From an uncultured Bacillota bacterium (GTDB lineage Bacteria > Bacillota_I > Bacilli_A > Culicoidibacterales > ZOR0006), in the NCBI GenBank assembly GCA_945956935.1, contig CAMFJD010000002.1, positions 1 to 64,000 of the forward strand: a stretch of DNA of 64,000 nt, written 5' to 3'. A program made the position numbers and the translations under genes. Positions 46,866-55,029 of this stretch are shown here, one piece after another. Below the pieces are notes generated by a model, which had not been told where the DNA came from, did not search any database, and saw only the letters and a program-made list of their open reading frames with translations. Each line of letters opens with the position of its first letter. Positions within the stretch are counted from its first letter, which is position 1.

Positions 46866-47189
46866 TATTTTGAATGATAGCATGTAATTTAAGAGGAATA
46901 CTTGCCTTTTTGAAAGAAAATAGATATACTGAATACGTCACAAAAGTCAGATGTTAACAAAAAAATGCAACGTCATGACGATGATAAATCCAAAACCTAT
47001 GTATTTTTAGTAGATAGTACTATTTGGATTAAGAACTTGTTTTTTTACAAAATGAACATAAACTGAACTGTGTCACAAACCGTGCGTAAATTGTTAGAAG
47101 TTTATGGATGGTTTTTTATATTTAATCTCTTCTTAATAGCAGAATTCTGTATAATGAAGAAGAGATAGCGTAAAGAGAGGAACGATAAT
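46866..47189. other. intergenic region before nusB
   Basis: About 320 bp without a recognisable gene. The only clear signals are near its end: TATAAT at 47150-47155, flanked by an 8-bp inverted repeat CTCTTCTT (47127-47134) and AAGAAGAG (47157-47164). Confidence 0.4.
47127..47164 (+). promoter_or_regulatory. nusB promoter with flanking inverted repeat
   Basis: A perfect TATAAT at 47150-47155 lies inside a perfect 8-bp inverted repeat with a 22-bp interval. The arrangement could be an operator for a dimeric repressor. Confidence 0.35.
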
Positions 47190-47648
47190 ATGCGTATTGA
47201 AGGAAGAAAAAAAACAATTCAGGTATTATATCAATTAGATATTTTACGTCAAATACAAGTGAATAGTACACCCGATGAAGAGGTGACATTAGGAAGTAAA
47301 GTAATTCAAGATGAAATGAACATCATTTTAAACACAATCGCTCAAGAAAACGGCGCAGTCGACGTTGATTATATTCGTCATAGTGTCACTGGTGTTGTGA
47401 ATAATCAAGCAACAATTGATTCAGCTGTATCTGAATATTTATCGGCAAAGTGGCCATTCAAACGTTTAGGGTATTTAGAACGAGCGATTTTACGCTTAGG
47501 TGCATTTGAAATTTTACATGACGAGATGAGTAATACAGTTGCTATTAATGAAGCGGTAAAATTAGCTCAAGAATTCTGCGATGATGATGCGTATAAAGTA
47601 ATTAATGGCGTGCTTGATAAGTTGGCAAAGGCAAATACAGAGCAATAA
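47190..47648 (+). CDS. nusB: transcription antitermination protein NusB
   Basis: Binds boxA RNA with NusE (S10) in rRNA antitermination. RKKTIQVLYQLDI at the start, then WPFKRLGYLERAILRLGAFE and NTVAINEAVKLAQEFCDDDA, and finally YKVINGVLDKLA are hallmarks. 152 residues, slightly long because of a middle insertion. GAGAGGAAC is about 7 bp before the ATG. It is followed 1 bp later by xseA. Confidence 0.94.
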   Translation: MRIEGRKKTIQVLYQLDILRQIQVNSTPDEEVTLGSKVIQDEMNIILNTIAQENGAVDVDYIRHSVTGVVNNQATIDSAVSEYLSAKWPFKRLGYLERAILRLGAFEILHDEMSNTVAINEAVKLAQEFCDDDAYKVINGVLDKLAKANTEQ

Positions 47649-47649
47649 A

Positions 47650-48933
47650 ATGGAACAACAATACTTGAGTGTTTCGGCACTAAATAAGTATATTAAATTA
47701 AAATTTGACCGTGATACCCATTTACAAGTTGTCTATTTAAAAGCCGAAATTTCTAACTTTAAGCATCATTCACGTGGACATCTTTATTTTACTTTAAAAG
47801 ATGAATCGGCACGTATACAAGCAGTCATGTTCAAACAACATGCCCAAAATCTTGCATGCAAACCTGAAGATGGTATGAATGTATTTATAAAGGGAAACGT
47901 GAATGTTTTTGAATCGCAAGGAAATTATCAAATTTATGTTGAAGAAATGGTTGATGCAGGAGCAGGAAACTTTGCACTCGAATTCGAAAAACTAAAACAA
48001 AAATTAGATGCTGCAGGTTATTTTGCACTTGAACGCAAACGCCAATTGCCACAATATCCGCAAGTTATTGGTATTGTGACATCACCAACTGGTGCAGCGG
48101 TGAAAGATATTTTAACAACATTACAACGTCGTGCACCATATGCACAAGTCTTTATTTTTCCAGCACTGGTTCAAGGCGAACAGGCGAAGTATTCAATTGT
48201 GCAGGCGATAGAGTCGGCGAATAATTTTCCAAATATCGACGTGCTTATTGTCGGACGTGGTGGAGGATCAATTGAAGACTTGTGGGCGTTTAATGAAGAA
48301 ATTGTTGCATCAGCAATTTTAACATCAAAAATCCCAATCATTAGTGCAGTTGGTCATGAAGTTGATACAACGATTGCAGATTTTGTTGCAGATGTACGAG
48401 CAGCAACACCGACAGCAGCAGCAGAAATAGCAGCTGTACCACTGAGTGATTTGCAACAGCAACTACAGCAAACAAAGCAACGGTTAGTTCGCGAACTGCA
48501 CAATCAGTACCGCTATCAAAAGCTCCGTATCGATAGAGTGCAGCAACAACGTTTTTGGCAACAACCACAGATATTGCTGCAAACGTATGAACAACGTTTT
48601 GATACAATGTATGCACGCTTTATTCAACAACGACCACTGCAACAAATTCAAGTTGAAAAACAACAGTTACAGCAACTTGAACAAAGGTTATACCAACAGA
48701 TTGTTCATACGATTCAACGTAAAGCAACGTTATTTGAGTTGCAAAGACAAAAGTTACATGCATATAGTCCGTTACATGTGATGAAAAGAGGATATACGTT
48801 GACTATGGATGAACAATCAAGACGAGTTATTCGTTCAGCAACAGAAGTCGTACCGAATCAATTACTTTCGGTGAAGTTTTATGATGGAATCATTAAGTGT
48901 CATGTCAATCAAATTGAGCACAAAGGGGAATAA
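47650..48933 (+). CDS. xseA: exodeoxyribonuclease VII large subunit
   Basis: Catalytic subunit of Exo VII, a single-strand DNA exonuclease. The N-terminal OB fold has LKAEISNFKHHSRGHLYFTL. The core has GIVTSPTGAAVKDILTTLQ, GRGGGSIEDLWAFNEE and AVGHEVDTTIADFVADVRA. The last third is a Gln-rich coiled coil where XseB subunits bind, followed by LHVMKRGYTLT. The ATG at 47650 is preferred over upstream starts inside nusB. 427 residues. folD, found before xseA in Bacillus, is missing. Confidence 0.96.
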   Translation: MEQQYLSVSALNKYIKLKFDRDTHLQVVYLKAEISNFKHHSRGHLYFTLKDESARIQAVMFKQHAQNLACKPEDGMNVFIKGNVNVFESQGNYQIYVEEMVDAGAGNFALEFEKLKQKLDAAGYFALERKRQLPQYPQVIGIVTSPTGAAVKDILTTLQRRAPYAQVFIFPALVQGEQAKYSIVQAIESANNFPNIDVLIVGRGGGSIEDLWAFNEEIVASAILTSKIPIISAVGHEVDTTIADFVADVRAATPTAAAEIAAVPLSDLQQQLQQTKQRLVRELHNQYRYQKLRIDRVQQQRFWQQPQILLQTYEQRFDTMYARFIQQRPLQQIQVEKQQLQQLEQRLYQQIVHTIQRKATLFELQRQKLHAYSPLHVMKRGYTLTMDEQSRRVIRSATEVVPNQLLSVKFYDGIIKCHVNQIEHKGE

Positions 48934-48938
48934 GTACT

Positions 48939-49166
48939 ATGGTAAAAACACAATCTTTTGAACAATCATTACAAGCACTTGAACAAATTGTGAAACAATT
49001 AGAGCAAGGGGAAGTTGAGCTAGAACAATCAATTGCATTATTTCAAGAAGGTATGCTACTAGCACAACAATGTAATAAAAAGTTAGCAGCTGTTGAGGAA
49101 CAAATGGCAACATTAGTCGATGAAAATGGACAATTAAAACCGTTTAGTTTGGAGGCTGATGAGTAG
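48939..49166 (+). CDS. xseB: exodeoxyribonuclease VII small subunit
   Basis: 75 residues. SFEQSLQALEQIVKQLEQGE and VELEQSIALFQEGMLLAQQC are the XseB pattern of two helices that wrap around the XseA coiled coil. It begins 5 bp after xseA and its TAG overlaps the GTG start of ispA. Confidence 0.95.
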   Translation: MVKTQSFEQSLQALEQIVKQLEQGEVELEQSIALFQEGMLLAQQCNKKLAAVEEQMATLVDENGQLKPFSLEADE

Positions 49167-50038
49167 TGTTATCACAACATTTACAGCACGAATTGCAGCA
49201 ATTTGAGACGTACTTACTCACAAGCATACAAAATTTAACGTACCCTGAACATCTGAAAGAATCGGTGCAATATTCACTATTAGCTGGTGGAAAGCGAATT
49301 CGACCGTTATTATCAATTGCGATTGCGAAAGCTGCCAAAATACCAAGTAGCTCAGTGTATCCATTAGCAGCAGCAATTGAGATGATTCATACGTATTCAC
49401 TCATTCATGATGACTTACCAGCAATGGATGATGATGATTTACGTCGTGGAAAACCAACAAATCATATTGTATTTGATGAAGCAACAGCAATTTTAGCAGG
49501 AGATGCTTTATTGACTGAAAGTTTTCACCAAATGACATTACTGAGTGTCCCAGCCACAATTATTGTGGACTTAATTCAGTCCTTGAGCGCATGTGCTGGT
49601 GGAGGTGGTATGGTCGGTGGACAAATACTTGATATTGCTGCTGAAAACAAAACAGTAACACTTTCGGAATTACGGAACATTCATTATTTGAAAACTGGAA
49701 AAATGATTGAAATTGCTGTTGTTGGTGCAGCAAAAGTAGCACAGTTGTCGGATGAAAAAATCCAGCAGTTACAACATTACAGTGAAGCAGTAGGTGTGGC
49801 TTTCCAAATACAAGATGATATTCTTGATGTTGTAGGAACAACACAACAATTAGGGAAACCACAAGGAAGTGATTTAACTAATGGAAAAAGTACATATGTT
49901 TCATTATTGGGATTAGTCGGTGCAAAACGAGCGCTCGAGTCAGAGTATGAAAGAGCACTTCAATGTTTAATTGATACAAAAATGGAAATATCAGAGTTGT
50001 TAGAATTGACACGACTCATTTGCCAACGACAAGGATAA
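49166..50038 (+). CDS. ispA: polyprenyl (farnesyl/geranyl) diphosphate synthase
   Basis: Condenses IPP with allylic diphosphates to farnesyl diphosphate. The first Asp-rich motif is in HDDLPAMDDDDLRRGKPT, the second is QDDILDV. GGKRIRPLLSI binds diphosphate, and GGMVGGQILD and YLKTGKMIE follow. It starts with GTG, overlapping the xseB stop, with GGAGG 10 bp upstream. 290 residues. The dxs gene follows after 11 bp. Confidence 0.95.
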   Translation: MLSQHLQHELQQFETYLLTSIQNLTYPEHLKESVQYSLLAGGKRIRPLLSIAIAKAAKIPSSSVYPLAAAIEMIHTYSLIHDDLPAMDDDDLRRGKPTNHIVFDEATAILAGDALLTESFHQMTLLSVPATIIVDLIQSLSACAGGGGMVGGQILDIAAENKTVTLSELRNIHYLKTGKMIEIAVVGAAKVAQLSDEKIQQLQHYSEAVGVAFQIQDDILDVVGTTQQLGKPQGSDLTNGKSTYVSLLGLVGAKRALESEYERALQCLIDTKMEISELLELTRLICQRQG

Positions 50039-50049
50039 GAGGTGGTAAT

Positions 50050-51954
50050 ATGGCAAAAAAATATGAGTATTTACTCGATATTAGTGGACCAGAGTTTATT
50101 AAAGATTTTACAATTGATCAAATGGAGATTTTGGCAAGTGATATTCGCCAATTTTTAATTGAAACGTTATCGAAAACTGGAGGACATGTTGCGCCAAATC
50201 TTGGTGTCGTTGAATTAACGTTGGCGTTACACTATGTATTTGATTCACCAATTGATAAATTGATTTTTGATGTTGGTCATCAATGCTATATTCATAAAAT
50301 ATTGACTGGTCGTGCTAATCAGTTTGAACAATTACGTCAATACCAAGGGTTAAGTGGGTTCCCGCGTCTTGAAGAAAGTATTCATGATGCATTTGAAACT
50401 GGGCACAGTTCAACATCGCTATCAGCTGCGATGGGAATGGCAGTTGCTCGTGATTTGCGTGGAGAACAACACCATATTATTCCAATCATTGGAGATGGTG
50501 CTTTAACTGGTGGAATGGCATTAGAAGCACTGAATCACATTGGTGATGAGCAACGTCCGATGGTTATTGTATTGAATGATAATGAAATGTCAATTTCCAA
50601 ACCAGTTGGTGCTATTAACCGCCAATTAGAAGCGATTCGTGTTAATAAAAATTATGCACAAGCGAAACAAGTGTTTCGCTCAGCACTTGAAAGTATACCG
50701 GTTGTCGGTGATTCACTAGCAACAACAGCAGAACGCGTGAAAACACGTGCTAAACGAGCAATTGTTACAAGTGAAGAATCAAATTTATTTGATGCTTTAG
50801 GTATTCTTTATTTAGGACCAATTGATGGACATAATTTTCATGATTTGATTTCGGCATTTCAGTTGGCAAAACAAGTAAATCGCCCAGTTGTTGTTCACGT
50901 TATGACTCAAAAAGGTCGAGGTTATTTACCGGCGCAAAGTGATGAACGTGGATCATGGCATGGAATAGGATCATTTGATTTAGAAACTGGCCGAAAACAT
51001 CATAAGAAGGCAAATTATGATGATCGGGTTTGGAGTTGTATAGTATCACAAACACTTGAACGATTTGCCGAAAAAGATAAGCGACTTGTAGCAATTACCC
51101 CTGCAATGATTAAAGGGTCAAAATTGGAATTTTTTCAGAAAAAATTTCCTGATCAAACATACGATGTAGGAATTGCTGAACAGCATGCGGCAACGTTTGC
51201 AGGAGGATTGGCAATTTCAGGTATGAAACCTGTTTATTTTGTGTATTCAACGTTTTTACAACGTGCATATGATCAAGTCATTCATGATTTAGCTCGTCAA
51301 AAACTTGATGTTGTGATTGCAGTTGATCGTTGCGGATTTGCGACAGGTGATGGCGATACGCATCATGGTATTTATGATATAAGCTTTTTACGAGCAATTC
51401 CTGAGCTGACAATTGTTATGCCAAAAGATCAAATCGAAGCACAACATTTATTCTATAGTGTTTTATATGAATATGAAGGAAAAGGGACGATTGCCTATCG
51501 ATACCCGCGTGGCTATACAACGTATACACCAATACAGCTATTTGAGCCAATTCCATATGGAAGCTGGACAATTGAACGTAACGGTAAAGATGCAACGGTT
51601 ATAACATTTGGACCAATGGTAGCAAAAGCACTGGCATATGCTGCTGTATTGGCAGAATCAGGAATAGAGTTACAAGTAGTTAACGCACGGTTCATTAAAC
51701 CAATGGATGAAAAGATGCTTACTCGCATACTGGCGATACAAAAACCAGTTTTCACAATAGAAGAAGGCAGTGTAGTGGGTGGATTCGGTAGTGCAGTAGC
51801 ACAATGGAATAATCAATACCAGTATCAATGCCCTTTGCATATGTTTGGTATTGATGATACTTACCATGCGCAAGGAGATAGTGTGAGCTTATTTGAAGAA
51901 TCTGGTCTTGGTGATGCACATATCATTGAAACAATAAAGGAAATGGTGAAATAG
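50050..51954 (+). CDS. dxs: 1-deoxy-D-xylulose-5-phosphate synthase
   Basis: First enzyme of the MEP isoprenoid pathway, TPP-dependent. DVGHQCYIHKILTGR, FETGHSSTSLSAAMGMA and GDGALTGGMALEALNHIG with DNEMSIS bind TPP and Mg. GIAEQHAATFAGGLA carries the catalytic Glu. FATGDGDTHHGIYDISFLRAI corresponds to the usual DRAG-VGxDGxTHxGxxD block but is altered at its start (CGFATGDGDTHHG). The ATG at 50050 follows GAGGTGG by about 6 bp. 634 residues. Confidence 0.96.
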   Translation: MAKKYEYLLDISGPEFIKDFTIDQMEILASDIRQFLIETLSKTGGHVAPNLGVVELTLALHYVFDSPIDKLIFDVGHQCYIHKILTGRANQFEQLRQYQGLSGFPRLEESIHDAFETGHSSTSLSAAMGMAVARDLRGEQHHIIPIIGDGALTGGMALEALNHIGDEQRPMVIVLNDNEMSISKPVGAINRQLEAIRVNKNYAQAKQVFRSALESIPVVGDSLATTAERVKTRAKRAIVTSEESNLFDALGILYLGPIDGHNFHDLISAFQLAKQVNRPVVVHVMTQKGRGYLPAQSDERGSWHGIGSFDLETGRKHHKKANYDDRVWSCIVSQTLERFAEKDKRLVAITPAMIKGSKLEFFQKKFPDQTYDVGIAEQHAATFAGGLAISGMKPVYFVYSTFLQRAYDQVIHDLARQKLDVVIAVDRCGFATGDGDTHHGIYDISFLRAIPELTIVMPKDQIEAQHLFYSVLYEYEGKGTIAYRYPRGYTTYTPIQLFEPIPYGSWTIERNGKDATVITFGPMVAKALAYAAVLAESGIELQVVNARFIKPMDEKMLTRILAIQKPVFTIEEGSVVGGFGSAVAQWNNQYQYQCPLHMFGIDDTYHAQGDSVSLFEESGLGDAHIIETIKEMVK

Positions 51955-52758
51955 ATGCGAAAAGAGCGAATTGATGTACTACTGGTAGAACAAGGTTTTT
52001 TCGATAGTCGTGAAAAAGCAAAACGTGCGATAATGGCGGGAATTGTTTATGCAAATACCGCAAGAATTTTAAAAGCTGGTGAGAAAGTAGCCGCTGATGT
52101 AGAAATCATGGTGAAAGGGAAAACAATTCCATATGTGAGTCGTGGCGGTTTAAAGCTCGAAAAAGCAATTCAAGTATTTGGTTTAGATTTAACTGGAAAA
52201 ATTGTTCTAGACATCGGGGCTTCAACAGGTGGTTTTACTGACTGTTCATTACAAAATGGTGCAAAATTCGTGTACGCACTAGATGTTGGTACAAATCAAT
52301 TAGATTGGAAGTTGCGGAATGATGAACGTGTATTATCTCTAGAGAAAACAAATTTTCGTTATGCGACACAAGAGCTCTTTGTTCATGGACAACCAGAATT
52401 TGCGACAATTGATGTTTCCTTTATTTCACTGAGCAATATTTTACCGAATTTAGCTAATATTTTAACTGCAAATGGGGAAGTAATGGCATTGATTAAGCCA
52501 CAATTTGAAGCAGGTCGGGAGTTCGTTGGTAAAAAAGGAATTGTACGTGAACAGAAAGTACATCAAATGGTGTTAGAGAAAACAGTTACAATGATGAATG
52601 ACACTGGATTTGCTGTACAAGCAATCGCGCACTCACCAATTACAGGTGGTGAAGGAAATATTGAATTTATTGCATATTTGCAATATGGTGTGGAACAAGC
52701 TATTGAGTATAATTATGCTGAATTAGTAAAAGAAGCACATAGTCAATTTCAATCATAG
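51955..52758 (+). CDS. tlyA: TlyA family rRNA (cytidine-2'-O)-methyltransferase / haemolysin-like protein
   Basis: 267 residues. The N-terminal S4 RNA-binding domain has RIDVLLVEQGFFDSREKAKR and GGLKLEKAIQVFGL. The FtsJ-like methyltransferase domain has VLDIGASTGGFTDCSLQNGA (SAM binding), and the later IDVSFISLSNILPNL and ALIKPQFEAGRE. Members 2'-O-methylate rRNA in mycobacteria; the Bacillus equivalent is YqxC. It starts directly after the dxs stop and ends the operon. Confidence 0.93.
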   Translation: MRKERIDVLLVEQGFFDSREKAKRAIMAGIVYANTARILKAGEKVAADVEIMVKGKTIPYVSRGGLKLEKAIQVFGLDLTGKIVLDIGASTGGFTDCSLQNGAKFVYALDVGTNQLDWKLRNDERVLSLEKTNFRYATQELFVHGQPEFATIDVSFISLSNILPNLANILTANGEVMALIKPQFEAGREFVGKKGIVREQKVHQMVLEKTVTMMNDTGFAVQAIAHSPITGGEGNIEFIAYLQYGVEQAIEYNYAELVKEAHSQFQS

Positions 52759-52771
52759 CCTGATAGGATAT

Positions 52772-52796
52772 AAAACGTCTCGTTTGAGGCGTTTTT
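52772..52796 (+). terminator. tlyA terminator
   Basis: AAAACGTCTC-GTTT-GAGGCGTTTT stem with one G-U pair, followed by further T. Confidence 0.85.
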
Positions 52797-52841
52797 TCGT
52801 GTTTTTGAATCTGAATTTTTGCATAAATTTTACGTGAAATA

Positions 52842-52869
52842 TTGTTTTAAACAATGAAAGTGGTAGAAT
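52842..52869 (+). promoter_or_regulatory. kup promoter
   Basis: TTGTTT (52842-52847), 16 bp with TGG at its end, then TAGAAT (52864-52869). I see no ydaO-type c-di-AMP riboswitch in the short leader. Confidence 0.45.
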
Positions 52870-52920
52870 GAAGGGGCGCTGTGACACGCATGAATTTAAG
52901 CAGAAAGAAGGCAAAAAATT

Positions 52921-54873
52921 GTGAATCAACACGGAAAAAAAGAAATCGTGACACTTACATCAATGGTTATTGCATTAGGGATTGTTTATGGAGATATAGG
53001 CACCTCACCACTGTATGTGATGCGTTCGATTCTAGAGGCAAATGCAGGTTTTGTCACAAAAGATCTCATATACGGTGCTGTTTCACTGGTATTTTGGACA
53101 TTGACATTACAAACAACAATTAAATATGTCATATTCACGTTACGAGCAGATAATCATGGTGAAGGTGGTATATTTTCATTGTATACACTTGTACGAAAAC
53201 GGGCCAAATGGTTAATTATTCCAGCCGTAGTTGGTGGAGCGGCATTATTAGCAGATGGAATGATTACACCGCCGGTAACGGTAACATCGGCGATTGAGGG
53301 CCTCGAGCTACTTTTTCCATTGACAACGCTACAAATAGTTGGGATTGTTTTAGCAATTTTAGCTGGATTATTTCTATTCCAACAATTCGGAACGAAAGTG
53401 ATTGGTCGAATTTTTGGTCCATTGATGCTTGGGTGGTTTCTCATGTTGGCAGTGATTGGTGTCTTAGCTTTTAACACGCATTGGCAAATTATCGCTTCAT
53501 TGAATCCATTGTATGGTATTCGTCTGCTGTTAGATAATCCTCAAAGTGTATATCTACTCGGAGCTGTTTTTTTATGTACGACTGGGGCAGAAGCACTATA
53601 CTCTGATTTAGGTCATTGTGGACGCAAAAATATTCATTATACATGGTTTTTTGTCAAAGTATGTCTTGTACTCAATTACTTAGGGCAAGGGGCATGGTTA
53701 TTACAGTTTGAAGGTCAGCATGTGGAGGTGAATCCATTTTTTGGGATGATGCCACAGTGGTTTTTAGTCATCGGTATCGCATTGGCAACTTTGGCAGCCA
53801 TTATTGCGAGTCAAGCATTGATTTCAGGCTCTTTTACACTTGTTTCTGAAGCGATTAAACTTAATATTTTTCCAAGACTCTCTGTACATTATCCAAATGA
53901 TACGAAAGGTCAAATTTATGTTCCAGCGATTAATGTGGCACTTTGGATAGGATGTAGTGTACTTGTGTTATATTTTCAAGAATCAGCTAAAATGGAAGCA
54001 GCATATGGATTAGCCATTACTGTAACAATGTTGATGACATCAATTTTACTGTATCACTTTTTGCGTCAAACAGGTTATAGATTATGGCGTGTCATACCTT
54101 TGATTGGTGCTTTCATAATTATTGAACTTGGATTTCTATTTGTGAATTTATTTAAATTTTTCCACGGTGGATTTATTACGGTTATTATTGCAGGAATTAT
54201 TATTGCTTTGATGGTCGTTTGGATTCGTAGTGGAAATATTAAAAAGCAATACCAAGAATATGTTCCATTAGATAACTATACAGAACAATTTAAAGCATTA
54301 GCTAAAGAGGAAGATATTGAACGTTATGCCACGAATGTTGTATATTTAAGCGAGGCAAGTGAAATCGATGCAATTGAGACGAAAATTATGTATTCTGTTT
54401 TTAATAAACGTCCGAAGAAAGCAGATTTTTATTGGTTCGTACATATTAAAGTTACAGATGAGCCATATACAAATCACTATCGCGTTGTTTGTGTTGTACC
54501 AAATCAAGTGTATCGTGTGGAGTTTATGCTTGGATTTCGTGTTGAGCAACGTTTGAATGTGTTTCTTCGACAAGTTATTCATGAATTAGTAGCAGAGCAA
54601 CAATTAGTTTGGACACCGAAAGCATATATGCTTACATTTAATAACCAACCATCGCTAGGTGATTTTCGATTTGTTTTATTACAAGAAGTACTGTCTAATG
54701 AGGGGGAACTTTCTATTTGGGATCGACGTATTTTTAAGTTGAGAACAGCAATTAAAAAAATTACTATTTCGCCTGAAAAGTGGTTCGGTATTGATACAAG
54801 TAATGTTGAAGTCGAATCGGTACCAATTACAATCGGAACAATTAGTCATATTCAACTAGAACGAATCGAATAA
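52921..54873 (+). CDS. kup: KUP/HAK family potassium transporter
   Basis: K+ uptake permease, probably proton-coupled. IALGIVYGDIGTSPLYVM and ADGMITPPVTVTSAIEGLE are KUP hallmarks. About twelve helices fill residues 10-440, and a cytosolic domain of about 200 residues follows. 650 aa is normal. The start is GTG with AGAAGG about 10 bp upstream. It stands alone between two terminators. The gene lies in the interval between tlyA and recN that usually carries argR. Confidence 0.94.
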   Translation: MNQHGKKEIVTLTSMVIALGIVYGDIGTSPLYVMRSILEANAGFVTKDLIYGAVSLVFWTLTLQTTIKYVIFTLRADNHGEGGIFSLYTLVRKRAKWLIIPAVVGGAALLADGMITPPVTVTSAIEGLELLFPLTTLQIVGIVLAILAGLFLFQQFGTKVIGRIFGPLMLGWFLMLAVIGVLAFNTHWQIIASLNPLYGIRLLLDNPQSVYLLGAVFLCTTGAEALYSDLGHCGRKNIHYTWFFVKVCLVLNYLGQGAWLLQFEGQHVEVNPFFGMMPQWFLVIGIALATLAAIIASQALISGSFTLVSEAIKLNIFPRLSVHYPNDTKGQIYVPAINVALWIGCSVLVLYFQESAKMEAAYGLAITVTMLMTSILLYHFLRQTGYRLWRVIPLIGAFIIIELGFLFVNLFKFFHGGFITVIIAGIIIALMVVWIRSGNIKKQYQEYVPLDNYTEQFKALAKEEDIERYATNVVYLSEASEIDAIETKIMYSVFNKRPKKADFYWFVHIKVTDEPYTNHYRVVCVVPNQVYRVEFMLGFRVEQRLNVFLRQVIHELVAEQQLVWTPKAYMLTFNNQPSLGDFRFVLLQEVLSNEGELSIWDRRIFKLRTAIKKITISPEKWFGIDTSNVEVESVPITIGTISHIQLERIE

Positions 54874-54911
54874 ATAAAAACAGTACTTACAAAGTACTGT
54901 TTTTATTTATT
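54869..54911. terminator. kup terminator, 20-bp perfect inverted repeat
   Basis: Arms at 54869-54888 and 54892-54911 are perfectly complementary around ACA. The kup TAA stop lies inside the left arm. A/T flanks make it work in both directions. Confidence 0.9.
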
Positions 54912-54940
54912 ACTAATTTTTTTGTTTATTTAACAAAAAA

Positions 54941-54969
54941 TTAAATAATTCAATAATTATTAGTATAAT
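54941..54969 (+). promoter_or_regulatory. promoter of the 5'-nucleotidase gene
   Basis: TTAAAT (54941-54946), 17 bp and a perfect TATAAT (54964-54969), within a very AT-rich stretch that also forms an imperfect inverted repeat around ATTCAAT. Confidence 0.45.
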
Positions 54970-55029
54970 AATTGAATATATTAGAATAATGCTTTATTAT
55001 TGAGGTGTATAAAAAAGGAGGATTAAAAA

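Noticed and set aside
52793-52920. A c-di-AMP (ydaO) riboswitch in front of kup.
   Set aside because: The leader is too short and lacks the conserved core of that aptamer.
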